NCBI RefSeq assembly: GCF_900142935.1
Contig: NZ_FSRS01000001.1
Span: 3,636,501 to 3,700,500 of the forward strand
DNA: 64,000 bases
From: Rhodovulum sp. ES.010
GTDB taxonomy: Bacteria > Pseudomonadota > Alphaproteobacteria > Rhodobacterales > Rhodobacteraceae
Direction: 5' to 3'
The translations under genes were made by a program, and so were the position numbers. Of this stretch, positions 27,384-37,432 are shown piece by piece. The notes below the pieces were generated by a model, which was not told where the DNA came from, ran no database searches, and saw only the letters and a program-made list of their open reading frames with translations. Numbering within the stretch: the first letter of the stretch is position 1; every line of letters starts with the position of its first letter.

Positions 27384-28517
27384 ATGGCTGGACAAAGTGG
27401 AGGTCCCTGGGGGGGCGGAGGCTCGGGCCAGGGCGGCGGAGGCAACCGCGGCTCTGGCGGCGGCAACGGAGGCCGTGGCCCCGGGGGCGAGCCGCCCCAG
27501 ATCCCCGAGATCGACGAGTTGATGCGCCGCGGGCAGGAGCAGCTGCGCGTGCTGATGGGCGGCAAGGGTGGCCCGGGTGGCGGCGGTGGCCCCAAGCTGA
27601 CGCGGGGGGGCATCATTCTCGGCCTTCTGGCCGCGATCGGGGTCTGGCTCTTCGCGTCGTTCTACACCGTGAAGCCCGAAGAGCAGTCGGTTGAACTGTT
27701 CCTCGGCCGCTATCTCGAGACCGGCCAGTCGGGTCTGAACTTCGCGCCGTGGCCGCTTGTCAGGGCCGAGGTCATCAACGTCACCAGCGAGCGCATCGAG
27801 GATATCGGCGTCGGCCGCGCCGGCGGCGATGCCGGGCTGATGCTGACCGGAGATGAGAACATCGTCGATATCGACTTCCAGGTGGTCTGGAACGTCAACG
27901 ACCCCACGGAATTCCTGTTCAATCTGCGCGATCCGCGGCAGACGATCCGCGCCGTGTCGGAATCGGCGATGCGCGAGATCATCGCCCAGTCGCAACTCGC
28001 GCCGATCCTGAACCGCGACCGCGGCCTGATCGCCGCCCGGCTGCAGGATCTGATCCAGTCGACCCTGGACAGCTACGACGCCGGGATGAACGTGATCCGG
28101 GTGAACTTCGACAAGGCCGACCCGCCGCAGGAGGTGATCGACGCCTTCCGCGAGGTCCAGGCCGCCGAGCAGGAACGCGACCGGCTCGAGAAACAGGCCG
28201 ACGCCTATGCCAACCGCGTGGTCGCCGGGGCAAGGGGCGAGGCCGCGCAGGTTCTCGAAGAGGCCGAGGGTTACCGCGCCCGGGTCGTCAACGAGGCCCA
28301 GGGTGAGGCGAGCCGTTTCACCGCCGTTCTTGACGAGTATCGCAAGGCGCCGGAGGTCACCCGCAAGCGCCTTTACCTCGAGACGATGGAGCAGGTGCTG
28401 GGCGATGTCGACAAGATCATCCTCGACGAGGGCAGCACCGGCACGAGCGGCGTGGTGCCCTACCTTCCGCTGAACGAACTGCGCCGGCAGAGCGGCGCCC
28501 AGACCCAGGGGAACTGA
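27384..28517 (+). CDS. hflK: FtsH protease activity modulator HflK
   Basis: 377 residues. A Gly-rich N-terminal tail (first 70 residues, GGGGSGQGGGG type) precedes one membrane helix (about 75-92) and a periplasmic SPFH/band-7 domain (about 95-290) with a long coiled-coil (AEQERDRLEKQADAYANRVV). HflK and HflC form the cage around the FtsH membrane protease. hflC follows after three bases. Confidence 0.95.
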   Translation: MAGQSGGPWGGGGSGQGGGGNRGSGGGNGGRGPGGEPPQIPEIDELMRRGQEQLRVLMGGKGGPGGGGGPKLTRGGIILGLLAAIGVWLFASFYTVKPEEQSVELFLGRYLETGQSGLNFAPWPLVRAEVINVTSERIEDIGVGRAGGDAGLMLTGDENIVDIDFQVVWNVNDPTEFLFNLRDPRQTIRAVSESAMREIIAQSQLAPILNRDRGLIAARLQDLIQSTLDSYDAGMNVIRVNFDKADPPQEVIDAFREVQAAEQERDRLEKQADAYANRVVAGARGEAAQVLEEAEGYRARVVNEAQGEASRFTAVLDEYRKAPEVTRKRLYLETMEQVLGDVDKIILDEGSTGTSGVVPYLPLNELRRQSGAQTQGN

Positions 28518-28520
28518 GCC

Positions 28521-29420
28521 ATGAAGAAGACCGCATTCCTGCTTCCGATCCTCTTCGTTGCCTTGATCGTTCTCCTGTCCTCGGTCTTCATCGTGGACGA
28601 GCGCGAGCGGGCGCTGGTGCTGCAGTTCGGTCAGGTCAAGGCCGTCAAGCAGGACCCGGGGCTCGCCTTCAAGGTGCCGCTGATCCAGGAGGTCGTGCGC
28701 TACGACGACCGAATTCTCAGCCGTGACATCGACCCGCTCGAGGTCACGCCGCTGGACGACCGGCGCCTCGTGGTCGATGCCTTCGCGCGCTACCGTATCA
28801 CCGATGTCGTCCAGTTCCGTCAGGCGGTCGGCGTGGGTGGCATCGCCGCGGCCGAGACCCGGCTCGACAGCCTGCTGCGCGCGGCGACCAGAGAGGTGCT
28901 GGGCTCGGTCTCGTCGAACGACATCCTGTCGTCCGACCGGGCCGCGCTGATGCAGCGCATCCGCAATGCCGCCGCCGAGGAAGCGAACAGCCTGGGGCTG
29001 GACATCGTCGACGTGCGGCTGAAGCGCACCGACCTGCCCGTGCAGAACCTGGAGGCGACCTTCGCCCGGATGCGGGCCGAGCGCGAACGCGAGGCCGCCG
29101 ACGAGATCGCGCGCGGTGAGGAAGCCGCCCAGCGGATTCGCGCCCAGGCCGACCGGACCGTGGTGGAACTCGTCTCCGAGGCCCAGCGGGAGTCCGAGAT
29201 CACCCGCGGCCAGGCCGATGCCGAACGCAACAACATCTTTGCCGAGGCCTATGGCGCGGATGAGGAGTTCTTCGAGTTCTACCGCTCGCTGACCGCCTAT
29301 ACCCGGTCGCTCAAGGGCGGCAATTCCTCGATGGTGCTGTCGCCCGACAGCGAGTTCTTCGAGTATCTCAAGCAGGCCGAGCGGCCGTTGCGGCCGGGCG
29401 AGGAAGCGGCCGGGCAATGA
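28521..29420 (+). CDS. hflC: Protease modulator HflC
   Basis: 299 residues. One N-terminal membrane helix (about 5-25), then the SPFH domain (VDERERALVLQFGQVKAV, YDDRILSRDIDPLEVTPLD) and a charged coiled-coil (RMRAEREREAADEIARGEEA). Partner of HflK in regulating FtsH. Its stop overlaps the following DUF2065 gene by ATGA. Confidence 0.95.
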   Translation: MKKTAFLLPILFVALIVLLSSVFIVDERERALVLQFGQVKAVKQDPGLAFKVPLIQEVVRYDDRILSRDIDPLEVTPLDDRRLVVDAFARYRITDVVQFRQAVGVGGIAAAETRLDSLLRAATREVLGSVSSNDILSSDRAALMQRIRNAAAEEANSLGLDIVDVRLKRTDLPVQNLEATFARMRAEREREAADEIARGEEAAQRIRAQADRTVVELVSEAQRESEITRGQADAERNNIFAEAYGADEEFFEFYRSLTAYTRSLKGGNSSMVLSPDSEFFEYLKQAERPLRPGEEAAGQ

Positions 29421-29611
29421 GCTTCGTGATCCTGGCCATAGGCTTGGTTCTGGTTGTGGAGGGGCTGGTGTTCGCACTGGCCCCTTCGCGTCTCGACGAG
29501 GTGGTGGAACTCATCCGCCAGATTCCGCCCGAAACCCGCCGGCTGATCGGGCTGGCGGCGGTGGCGCTGGGTACCGGTCTCGTTTGGCTTGCCCAAAGCC
29601 TCGGGGGGTGA
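29417..29611 (+). CDS. DUF2065 small membrane protein
   Basis: 64 residues with two membrane helices (about 2-20 and 43-60) around a short amphipathic segment (DEVVELIRQIPPETRRLIG). It is translationally coupled to hflC (ATGA) and lies just before degP. DUF2065 genes commonly follow hflC, so a role with the HflKC-FtsH complex is plausible but not shown. Confidence 0.85.
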   Translation: MSFVILAIGLVLVVEGLVFALAPSRLDEVVELIRQIPPETRRLIGLAAVALGTGLVWLAQSLGG

Positions 29612-29747
29612 AACACTGTTGGCTCACGCCCTGTTGACGTCCCGCGACGGGCGTCGGCTTGCACCGCCGCAGCGCGAGTCGCATATCGCGGATCAAGGGG
29701 AGCGCCGGCTAGCGCCCCACGTTGCAGGAAGTCAGGAGGAACCATCG

Positions 29748-31229
<1,482 letters not shown>

Positions 31230-31253
31230 CGCCGCGCTACCGCCGCTATGACG

Positions 31254-31313
31254 CCGGACCGGGTGACCCGGTCCGGAACGGGCCTGCCAGCCTTCCCGCC
31301 GGCAGGCCCGTTC
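31254..31313. terminator. Two tandem stem-loops at the degP / panE convergence
   Basis: First hairpin 31254-31276: perfect 10-base arms CCGGACCGGG/CCCGGTCCGG with a TGA loop. Second 31276-31313: perfect 13-base arms GAACGGGCCTGCC/GGCAGGCCCGTTC with a 12-base loop. No long U-tract follows on either strand. They lie between convergent genes, so they may end or stabilise transcripts from both sides. The remaining bases to 31509 show nothing recognisable. Confidence 0.6.
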
Positions 31314-31509
31314 CCGTTGCACACTTCTATAGCCCGGCCCGCGATGCAGGCAAAGGGACCGGTTCGGCTGGAACGGGGGAACTGCCGTCGGTCGCAGGGC
31401 GGCGGTTCGCGACCCCTGACGACAGCCGGGTGTTGCCCGCCGCCGCGCTCGCCGCAGGCCCGGCCATGTCGGCCCGCGCGACAATTTCCGCGAGACCGCG
31501 CGGGCGGGT

Positions 31510-32490
31510 TCAGTACAGACCGGCCACCTTCGCGCGCAGCGTCACCAGCGCCAGCACCGCGTCTATGGTCGGCGTCGGCGTCTCGGTGACGCGGCCCAAC
31601 TCCTGCACCGCGGCCACCAGCGCGTCGATCTCCATCGGCCGGCCCTGGTCGAGGTCTTGCAGCATCGAGGTGCGGTGCGGCCCCACGGCCGCGCCCCCCT
31701 CGATCCGGCGGTCCACGTCGACGGGAAACTTCACGCCCAGCTTCTCGGCGATTTCCTGCGCCTCCAGCATCATATTCCGCGCCACCGACCGCGTGCCCGG
31801 ATCGGTGCAGAGCACGTCGAGGGTGGCATGGGTCAGCGCCGAGATCGGGTTGAACGACAGGTTCCCCCAAAGCTTCACCCAGATCTCGTCGCGCAACTTC
31901 GGCCGCACCGGGGCGCGCAAGCCCGCCTCGCTCAGCGCCCTCGACAGCGCGATGGCGCGATCCGACTTGGACCCGTCGGGCTCCCCCAGCGAAAAGCGGT
32001 TGCCCTCGATATGCTTGACGACACCCGGCTGGATCACTTCGGCGGCCGGGTAGACCACGCAGCCCAGCATCCGGTCCGGTCCGAACCCGTTCCACTGCAC
32101 GTCGCCCGGGTCGAGCGTTTCCAGCCGCGTGCCCTCGTAGGCGCCGCCGATCTTGTGGAAATACCACCACGGCACCCCGTTCACGCCCCAGACGATCGTG
32201 GTGTTCTCGCCGATCAGCGGCTGCATCTTGTCGACCACCGGCGGTACGGAATGCGCCTTCAGCGTGACGATGACGTAGTCCTGCGGGCCGAGATCGGTGG
32301 CATCGTCCGAGGCGGTGACCTCGACCGTGGTATCGGTCCCGCTCTCCTCCTCGATCAGTCGCAGGCCGTTCTCCTTCATCGCCGCCAGGTGCGGCCCGCG
32401 CGCCACCAGGCTCAGATCGGCGCCCGCCTGCGCCAGTTTCGCGCCCATGTAACCACCGATGGCGCCCGCCCCGAACACACAGATCTTCAT
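31510..32490 (-). CDS. Ketopantoate reductase (PanE/ApbA) family protein
   Basis: 326 residues. N-terminal NADPH Rossmann motif FGAGAIGGYMG, the conserved Lys in IVTLKAHSVPP and the C-terminal helical domain with EIWVKLWGNLSFNPISALT. The family reduces 2-dehydropantoate, but many members act on other 2-oxo acids. Being downstream of a carboxylate transporter and an acyl-CoA ligase, it may serve catabolism rather than pantothenate synthesis. A repeat element lies between it and the ligase gene. Confidence 0.82.
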   Translation of the reverse strand: MKICVFGAGAIGGYMGAKLAQAGADLSLVARGPHLAAMKENGLRLIEEESGTDTTVEVTASDDATDLGPQDYVIVTLKAHSVPPVVDKMQPLIGENTTIVWGVNGVPWWYFHKIGGAYEGTRLETLDPGDVQWNGFGPDRMLGCVVYPAAEVIQPGVVKHIEGNRFSLGEPDGSKSDRAIALSRALSEAGLRAPVRPKLRDEIWVKLWGNLSFNPISALTHATLDVLCTDPGTRSVARNMMLEAQEIAEKLGVKFPVDVDRRIEGGAAVGPHRTSMLQDLDQGRPMEIDALVAAVQELGRVTETPTPTIDAVLALVTLRAKVAGLY

Positions 32491-32536
32491 TGGACAATCC
32501 CTCGCTTCGCCGCGGACCCGCGCCCGCCGCCCTCTG

Positions 32537-32590
32537 CTTCTTCTGGCTTCAAATATCCCCGCCGGAGGCAGCCCGGCCCCCGGGCCGGGC
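32537..32590 (-). repeat. Intergenic GC-rich repeat, copy B (ligase-PanE)
   Basis: Read on the minus strand just after the ligase stop: hairpin with 9-base arms GCCCGGCCC/GGGCCGGGC, then CTCCGGCGGGGATATTTGAA and GCCAGAAGAAG. Same orientation relative to the preceding gene as copies A and C. Confidence 0.7.
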
Positions 32591-32596
32591 TCTCGC

Positions 32597-34129
32597 TCAG
32601 GCCGCGCCCTCGACGAGGCCCAGCTTTTCGGCGAGCCCGATCCGCTGCATCTTGCCGGTCGCACCCTTCGGGATCTCGTCGAGGATCACCACCTTGCGGG
32701 GCACCTTGAAATCCGCCACGCGCTCGGCGGCGAACTCGCGGATCTCGCGCTCGGTTGACTCCGCACCCTCCTTCAGTACCACCGCCGCGGCGACTTCCTC
32801 GCCGAGCTTGGGGTGGGGCAGGGCGAAGGTCACGCACTGCGCGATGGCCGGGTGGTCCATCAGAACGCCGTCGACCTCCAGGGGGCTCACTTTCTCGCCG
32901 CCGCGGTTGATGATCTCCTTGAGCCGGCCCGTCAGGTGCAGATAGCCGTCGCCGTCGAACCGCCCCTGGTCGCCGGTGCGAAACCAGCGCTTGCCCTCGG
33001 CCTCGAAGAAACTCTTGGCGTTGGCCTCGGGGTTGCCCTCGTAGCCCGGTGTCACGTTCGGCCCCGAAATCACCACCTCGCCGGTGCCGTCCACCAACAG
33101 GTCCTCGGTTTCATGCGCGATGCGTACCAGGGGGCCCGAAGCGACACCGACCGAGCCGGGCTTCTGCGTGCCCTTGCCCAGCGGGTTCGAACACATCTGG
33201 TGGGTGGCCTCGGTCATGCCGTAGCCCTCGACCACCGGGGCGTCGAAGGTTTCCTCGAGCTGGGTCATCACCTGCGCCGGCAGCGAGGCCGAGGACGAGC
33301 GCAGGAAGCGCAGCCTGGTGGCCTCGATGATGTCCTTGTTGCGGCCCGCGCGGCTCAGGATCGCCTGGTGCATGGTCGGCACGGCCGTGTACCAGGTGGG
33401 CTGGGCGTCCTTCATCCAGCCAAAGAATTTCAGCGCGTCGAAGCCCGGCGCGCACCAGATCGAGGCGCCGGCGGCCAGCGAGGCCGACACCGCCGCGATC
33501 AGCCCGTGGATATGGAACAGCGGCATCACGTTCATGCAGCGATCCGCCGCCGTCAGCGCCAGCGAGTCCTTGATGATGTTCGCAGAGGCATAGACGTTGG
33601 ACTGCAGCAGCGGCACGATCTTGGGCCGCGAGGTGGTGCCCGAGGTATGCAGGATCAGCGCGACGTCATCGGGTTCGGGCTCGGCCCGGTCGCAGCCGTC
33701 GCCGCCGCCCTCGGCCGAGAGGTCGAATACGCCTGCGGGGGCGGACTCGTCGTATGTCAGGCGCAGGATCGTCAGCCCGGCGCGATTGGCCGCGGCGAGC
33801 GCCGGGCCGTCATAGCCCTCGGCCAGAACGATGGCCTTGGCTTTCAGGTCCTCAAGATAGAAGGCGTATTCGTCTTCGCGATAGGCCGGATTCAGGGGCG
33901 CGGTCGTCGCGGTCTGCGCGATGGTCACGAAGGCCGTCGCCATCTCGGGCCCGTTCGGCAACACGATCGCCACCCGGTCGCCGCGGCCGACGCCCGCATG
34001 GTGAAGCTGTGCCGCCACCTTGTCGGCGAGGATGCGCAGCCCCCCATAGCTCAGCCAGTCGCGCCCCGGCGCGCCGATGGCGCGGCTGGCGTCGTCATGT
34101 CCCTCGATCAGTGCCTTGATGGTCGTCAC
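32597..34129 (-). CDS. AMP-forming acyl-CoA synthetase / oxalate-CoA ligase-like
   Basis: 510 residues. Adenylate-forming enzyme: P-loop LHTSGTTSRPKIVP, A5 motif VEGYGMTEATHQM, FRTGDQGRFDGDGYL, the hinge LKEIINRGGEKVSP and the C-terminal catalytic Lys in PKGATGKMQR. MPLFHIHGL and PTWYTAVPTMHQ resemble the AAE3/Pcs60 oxalyl-CoA synthetase group, but no oxc or frc gene is near, so the substrate is open. A GTG start with AAAGGA upstream is preferred over an ATG 42 bases earlier that overlaps tctA. Confidence 0.85.
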   Translation of the reverse strand: MTTIKALIEGHDDASRAIGAPGRDWLSYGGLRILADKVAAQLHHAGVGRGDRVAIVLPNGPEMATAFVTIAQTATTAPLNPAYREDEYAFYLEDLKAKAIVLAEGYDGPALAAANRAGLTILRLTYDESAPAGVFDLSAEGGGDGCDRAEPEPDDVALILHTSGTTSRPKIVPLLQSNVYASANIIKDSLALTAADRCMNVMPLFHIHGLIAAVSASLAAGASIWCAPGFDALKFFGWMKDAQPTWYTAVPTMHQAILSRAGRNKDIIEATRLRFLRSSSASLPAQVMTQLEETFDAPVVEGYGMTEATHQMCSNPLGKGTQKPGSVGVASGPLVRIAHETEDLLVDGTGEVVISGPNVTPGYEGNPEANAKSFFEAEGKRWFRTGDQGRFDGDGYLHLTGRLKEIINRGGEKVSPLEVDGVLMDHPAIAQCVTFALPHPKLGEEVAAAVVLKEGAESTEREIREFAAERVADFKVPRKVVILDEIPKGATGKMQRIGLAEKLGLVEGAA

Positions 34130-34167
34130 TTGGTCGTCCTTTCCTGTCCGTCTCGTCGGCCCGGCCG

Positions 34168-35685
34168 TCATTCGGCCGGGGCCGGTTTCTTGGTCTTGCC
34201 CCGCCGCAGCATCTTGATCAGCGGCAGCACGAAGAAGATTGCCGCGATCCCGAGGAACACCGCCGAGAGGGGGCGTTCAACGAAGACCATCACGTCGCCT
34301 TGCGACCCGATCAGAGTCTGGCGGAAGCTTTTCTCCATCAACGGTCCGAGCACAAGCGCCAGAACCAGCGGCGCAAGCGGGTAGTCGGCCTTGCGCAGGA
34401 TGTAGCCGGCGATGCCGAATGCCGCGATCAGCCAGACATCGTGCAGCTTCTGGCTGGGCGCGAACCCGCCGACGATGCAAAGGATGAGCACGACCGAGCA
34501 GAGCACGGTGAACGGCATCCGCAGTGCCCAGACGAAGAGCGGAATGAGCGCGATGTTGATCAGAACGGCGGCCGCGTTCGCGGTGTAAAGCGAGGAAATC
34601 AGCCCCCAGACGAAGTCGGGCTCCTCGATGAACAGCATCGGCCCGGGCACGAGCCCCCACATCACCATGCCGCCCAGCAGCAGCGCGGTGGTGGGCGAGC
34701 CGGGAATGCCCAGCGTCAGCATCGGCAGGAGCGAGCCGGTCGAGGCCGCGTTGTTGGCCGTCTCGGGCGCGGCGACGCCCTCGATATTGCCGCGTCCGAA
34801 GGTCTCGGGCTTCTTCGAGAAGGTCTTGGCCATGCCGTAGCTCATCAGCGAGGCGGGCGTCGCCCCGGCCGCCGGCAACATGCCCACGAAGAAGCCCATC
34901 GTCGAGCCGAAGGTCATCGTCCTCCAGAGCTTGTTCATTTCCCGAAAGCCCTGTCCCAGGGCGGCGAAGGTCAGCCGTGCGGGGGTGACCGATGGCGCGC
35001 TGCGCGAGGTCTCGATGGTGTAGAGCACCTCGCCCACGCCGTAGACGCCGATGGCGAGCACCAGGAAGGAGATGCCGGAATAGAACCCCGGCAGGTCGCC
35101 GAAGATCATCCGCGGCTGGCCCGAGATCAGGTCGAGCCCCACGGTGGAGAGCACCAGCCCGAGGCAGATCATCACGATGGTCTTGAGCACGTCGTCGCCG
35201 CCGAGCCCGACGAAGGTGGTGAAGGCCAGCAGGACGAGCGCGAATTCCTCGGTCGGGCCGAAGGCCAGGGCGAGGTCGGCCAGCGGGGCGGCGAAGATCG
35301 TGAACAGGATCACCGAGATCGTGCCGCCCACGAAGGACGCCACCGCCGCGGCGATCAGCGCGAGCCCTGCCTTGCCCTGCCGCGCCATCGGCCGGCCGTC
35401 GAAGGTGGTGGCCACCGCGGTCGAGGCGCCGGGGATGCCGAGCAGGATCGAACTGACCGCGCCGCCATACATCGCGCCGTAATAGATCGCGGCGAGCAGG
35501 ATGATCGCCGAGGAGGGCGGCACGATGAAGGTCAGCGGCAGCACGATGGCCACGCCGTTGACCGAGCCGAGGCCCGGCATCGCGCCGATGAAGAGCCCCG
35601 CGGTCACGCCCAGAAGGACGATCATCAGGTTGAACGGCGACAGCGAGGTGGCGAATCCGTCCGCCAGAAGGGCGAGCATTTCCAT
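34168..35685 (-). CDS. Tripartite tricarboxylate transporter large permease (TctA)
   Basis: 505 residues with about 12 membrane helices. MPGLGSVNGVAIVLPLTF and YYGAMYGGAVSSILLGIPG near the N-terminus and GIPGSPTTALLLGGMVMWGL near residue 335 are the TctA signature repeats. AAGGAGG precedes the ATG. It works with TctB and the periplasmic TctC to import a carboxylate using an ion gradient. Confidence 0.96.
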   Translation of the reverse strand: MEMLALLADGFATSLSPFNLMIVLLGVTAGLFIGAMPGLGSVNGVAIVLPLTFIVPPSSAIILLAAIYYGAMYGGAVSSILLGIPGASTAVATTFDGRPMARQGKAGLALIAAAVASFVGGTISVILFTIFAAPLADLALAFGPTEEFALVLLAFTTFVGLGGDDVLKTIVMICLGLVLSTVGLDLISGQPRMIFGDLPGFYSGISFLVLAIGVYGVGEVLYTIETSRSAPSVTPARLTFAALGQGFREMNKLWRTMTFGSTMGFFVGMLPAAGATPASLMSYGMAKTFSKKPETFGRGNIEGVAAPETANNAASTGSLLPMLTLGIPGSPTTALLLGGMVMWGLVPGPMLFIEEPDFVWGLISSLYTANAAAVLINIALIPLFVWALRMPFTVLCSVVLILCIVGGFAPSQKLHDVWLIAAFGIAGYILRKADYPLAPLVLALVLGPLMEKSFRQTLIGSQGDVMVFVERPLSAVFLGIAAIFFVLPLIKMLRRGKTKKPAPAE

Positions 35686-35698
35686 GGATCGGCCCTCC

Positions 35699-36190
35699 TT
35701 ACATGAAGCGTGCGTAGAGCGGGATGAAGAGCGGCTCCGTGATCCCCTTGGGCAGCAGGATCTTCAGCGTCACCTCGAAGAAGAAGAACAGGAACACCGG
35801 CATCGCCAGCGCCAGCGGCGCGATCAGTTTCCAGCCGTGGTGTCCGAAGACCCGAAGATAGACCACCATGAAGGCTACCAGCGCAACATAGGACCCAACG
35901 AGTGGGATCAGCGCGATGGTCGCGATCAGCAGGCCCGCGACGCCGGCCACTTGCGGGATCGCGTCTGGGTCGGGGAAGAACCTTGCGCCCTCGTGGGGAT
36001 GGCTGATGAAGCTCCGCACCAGGATCAGCGCCGCGGCGGTCAGCATGATCGCCGAGAGCCAGAACGGGAACGATCCGCCGCCCGGACCCGATCCCTTGAC
36101 CCACCCGATCGGCAGAACGGTGGCGTGCCACATGAAGTAAAGCGAAAGGCCCATCAGGGCCAAGGCGATGATGCGGTCGGCGGCCAGCAT
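35699..36190 (-). CDS. Tripartite tricarboxylate transporter small membrane subunit (TctB)
   Basis: 163 residues with four membrane helices (about 5-23, 40-60, 80-110 and 120-140) and the GSGPGGGSFPFWLSAIML motif of the TctB/DUF1468 family. It lies between tctC and tctA, 13 bases before tctA. Probably stabilises the large permease subunit. Confidence 0.92.
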   Translation of the reverse strand: MLAADRIIALALMGLSLYFMWHATVLPIGWVKGSGPGGGSFPFWLSAIMLTAAALILVRSFISHPHEGARFFPDPDAIPQVAGVAGLLIATIALIPLVGSYVALVAFMVVYLRVFGHHGWKLIAPLALAMPVFLFFFFEVTLKILLPKGITEPLFIPLYARFM

Positions 36191-36223
36191 GGAGGCTCCA
36201 TAGCGTTAGACGGAACACGGATC

Positions 36224-36251
36224 GCCGGGCGAGCCCGAAAGCCCGCCCGGC
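36224..36251 (-). promoter_or_regulatory. Intra-operon stem-loop after tctC
   Basis: Eight-base arms GCCGGGCG/CGCCCGGC with a 12-base loop that can form two further pairs, between the binding-protein gene and tctB. No U-tract. Its position matches the stem-loops found after the other two binding-protein genes in this window. Confidence 0.6.
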
Positions 36252-36271
36252 GGCAACAGGTCAGGGCAGGC

Positions 36272-37252
36272 TCAGGAGCCGAGTTCGCCCATGCTGTCGA
36301 GGATCTTCCGGTGCGTCTCGCGGCCCTGCAGCAGGAACTCCTGCAGATCGTCGCCGGTCAGAAGCTGGGCGTCCAGCGCCTCGTCGGCGGCGTATGTCTG
36401 CCATTCCTCGGTCTCGGAGACCTGGCGGAACATCTCGGTGTAGAAGTCCACGGCCTCCTGCGGCATGTCCGCGGGGCCCACGAAGCTGCGCTGCATCGTG
36501 TAGGTCAGGTCGTGGCCGAGTTCACGCATGGTCGGCACGTCGGGGAACGCCTCCAGCCGCTCTTCCGAGAAGGTGGCTATGGGGCGCGACTTGCCCGCCT
36601 TGTAGAAGCCCATCTGCTCGGCGGGGTTGTTCACCGTGGAGTCGATGTGGTTGCCGATCAGGTTCTTGGCCACGGTGCCGCCGCCGTCGAAGGGCACGTA
36701 GGTGTATTCGAGGCCGAATTCGTCCTCCAGCATCGCGGTCACCAGGCTGTCCTCCTGGCCCGAGCCGGTGCCGCCCATCTTCCACGTGCCGCCGGCGTCC
36801 TTCACCGCGGCGACGTAGTCGTCGAGGTTCTGGATGTCGCTGTCGGCGTTGACCCAGAGGATGAAGTTGTCGTTCGCCATCCGGGCTATGGGCGTGAATT
36901 CCTCTATGTCGACGCCGATATCGGTGCGCAGCGGCGTGGTGTAATAGCTGTTCAGCGTCGCCATGATCGTGGTGGCGTCGCCTTCCTTGTCCTTGAGATA
37001 GCGCAACGCCTCGGCGCCGGACCCGCCGCCCTTGTTCACTGGCAGGATCGGCATCGGCGAGAAGTTGTTCTTCTGGATGATCGACTGGAACAGGCGCGCC
37101 AGGCGGTCGGCGCCGCCGCCCTGGCCGGCCATTATGACCATCTCGACCGGCTTGTTGGGCTTCCAGCCTTCGGCCAGCGCCGGAGCGCCGAGCGCCAGCG
37201 TGGCTGCCGCCATCGTCGCCATCGCGGACCGGCGCGTGAATGTCTTGAGCAT
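36272..37252 (-). CDS. Tripartite tricarboxylate transporter substrate-binding protein (TctC)
   Basis: 326 residues with a twin-arginine-like or Sec signal (MLKTFTRRSAMATMAAATLA, cleavage after ALA). The mature region has the Bug/TctC fold (WKPNKPVEMVIMAGQGGGAD, GGGSGAEALRYLK, MGGTGSGQEDSLV). First gene of tctC-tctB-tctA-ligase-PanE; GGGAGG precedes the ATG. The ligand is probably an organic acid that the ligase then activates (inference). Confidence 0.92.
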   Translation of the reverse strand: MLKTFTRRSAMATMAAATLALGAPALAEGWKPNKPVEMVIMAGQGGGADRLARLFQSIIQKNNFSPMPILPVNKGGGSGAEALRYLKDKEGDATTIMATLNSYYTTPLRTDIGVDIEEFTPIARMANDNFILWVNADSDIQNLDDYVAAVKDAGGTWKMGGTGSGQEDSLVTAMLEDEFGLEYTYVPFDGGGTVAKNLIGNHIDSTVNNPAEQMGFYKAGKSRPIATFSEERLEAFPDVPTMRELGHDLTYTMQRSFVGPADMPQEAVDFYTEMFRQVSETEEWQTYAADEALDAQLLTGDDLQEFLLQGRETHRKILDSMGELGS

Positions 37253-37394
37253 GTGAGACCTCCCTTTTCTCAATTCCCGCCGAACGGTCCTCTCGGTGGG
37301 GGCGCACCTCCACCACCGCCCGGTTTCCGATAGGTGAACTACGCCCGGCCCTTGAAAATCCACCGGTAAACGGGTTTGCATGCTAAAGTCGGAA

Positions 37395-37432
37395 TTGACA
37401 TGTCGGCAGTTTTGTAAATCTGTAAAGGCATG
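37395..37432 (+). promoter_or_regulatory. Promoter region of the ScfR/RamB-like gene, possibly leaderless
   Basis: TTGACA at 37395-37400 is a perfect -35 hexamer. Its expected transcript start, about 35 bases on, is the ATG at 37430 itself, and the only purine-rich run (AAAGG) is one base from the ATG. TTTGTAAA (37411) and TGTAAA (37421) form a direct repeat, and GTTTGCATG lies at about 37372; these resemble RamB-type sites and could be autoregulatory. The -10 box is weak. Confidence 0.4.
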
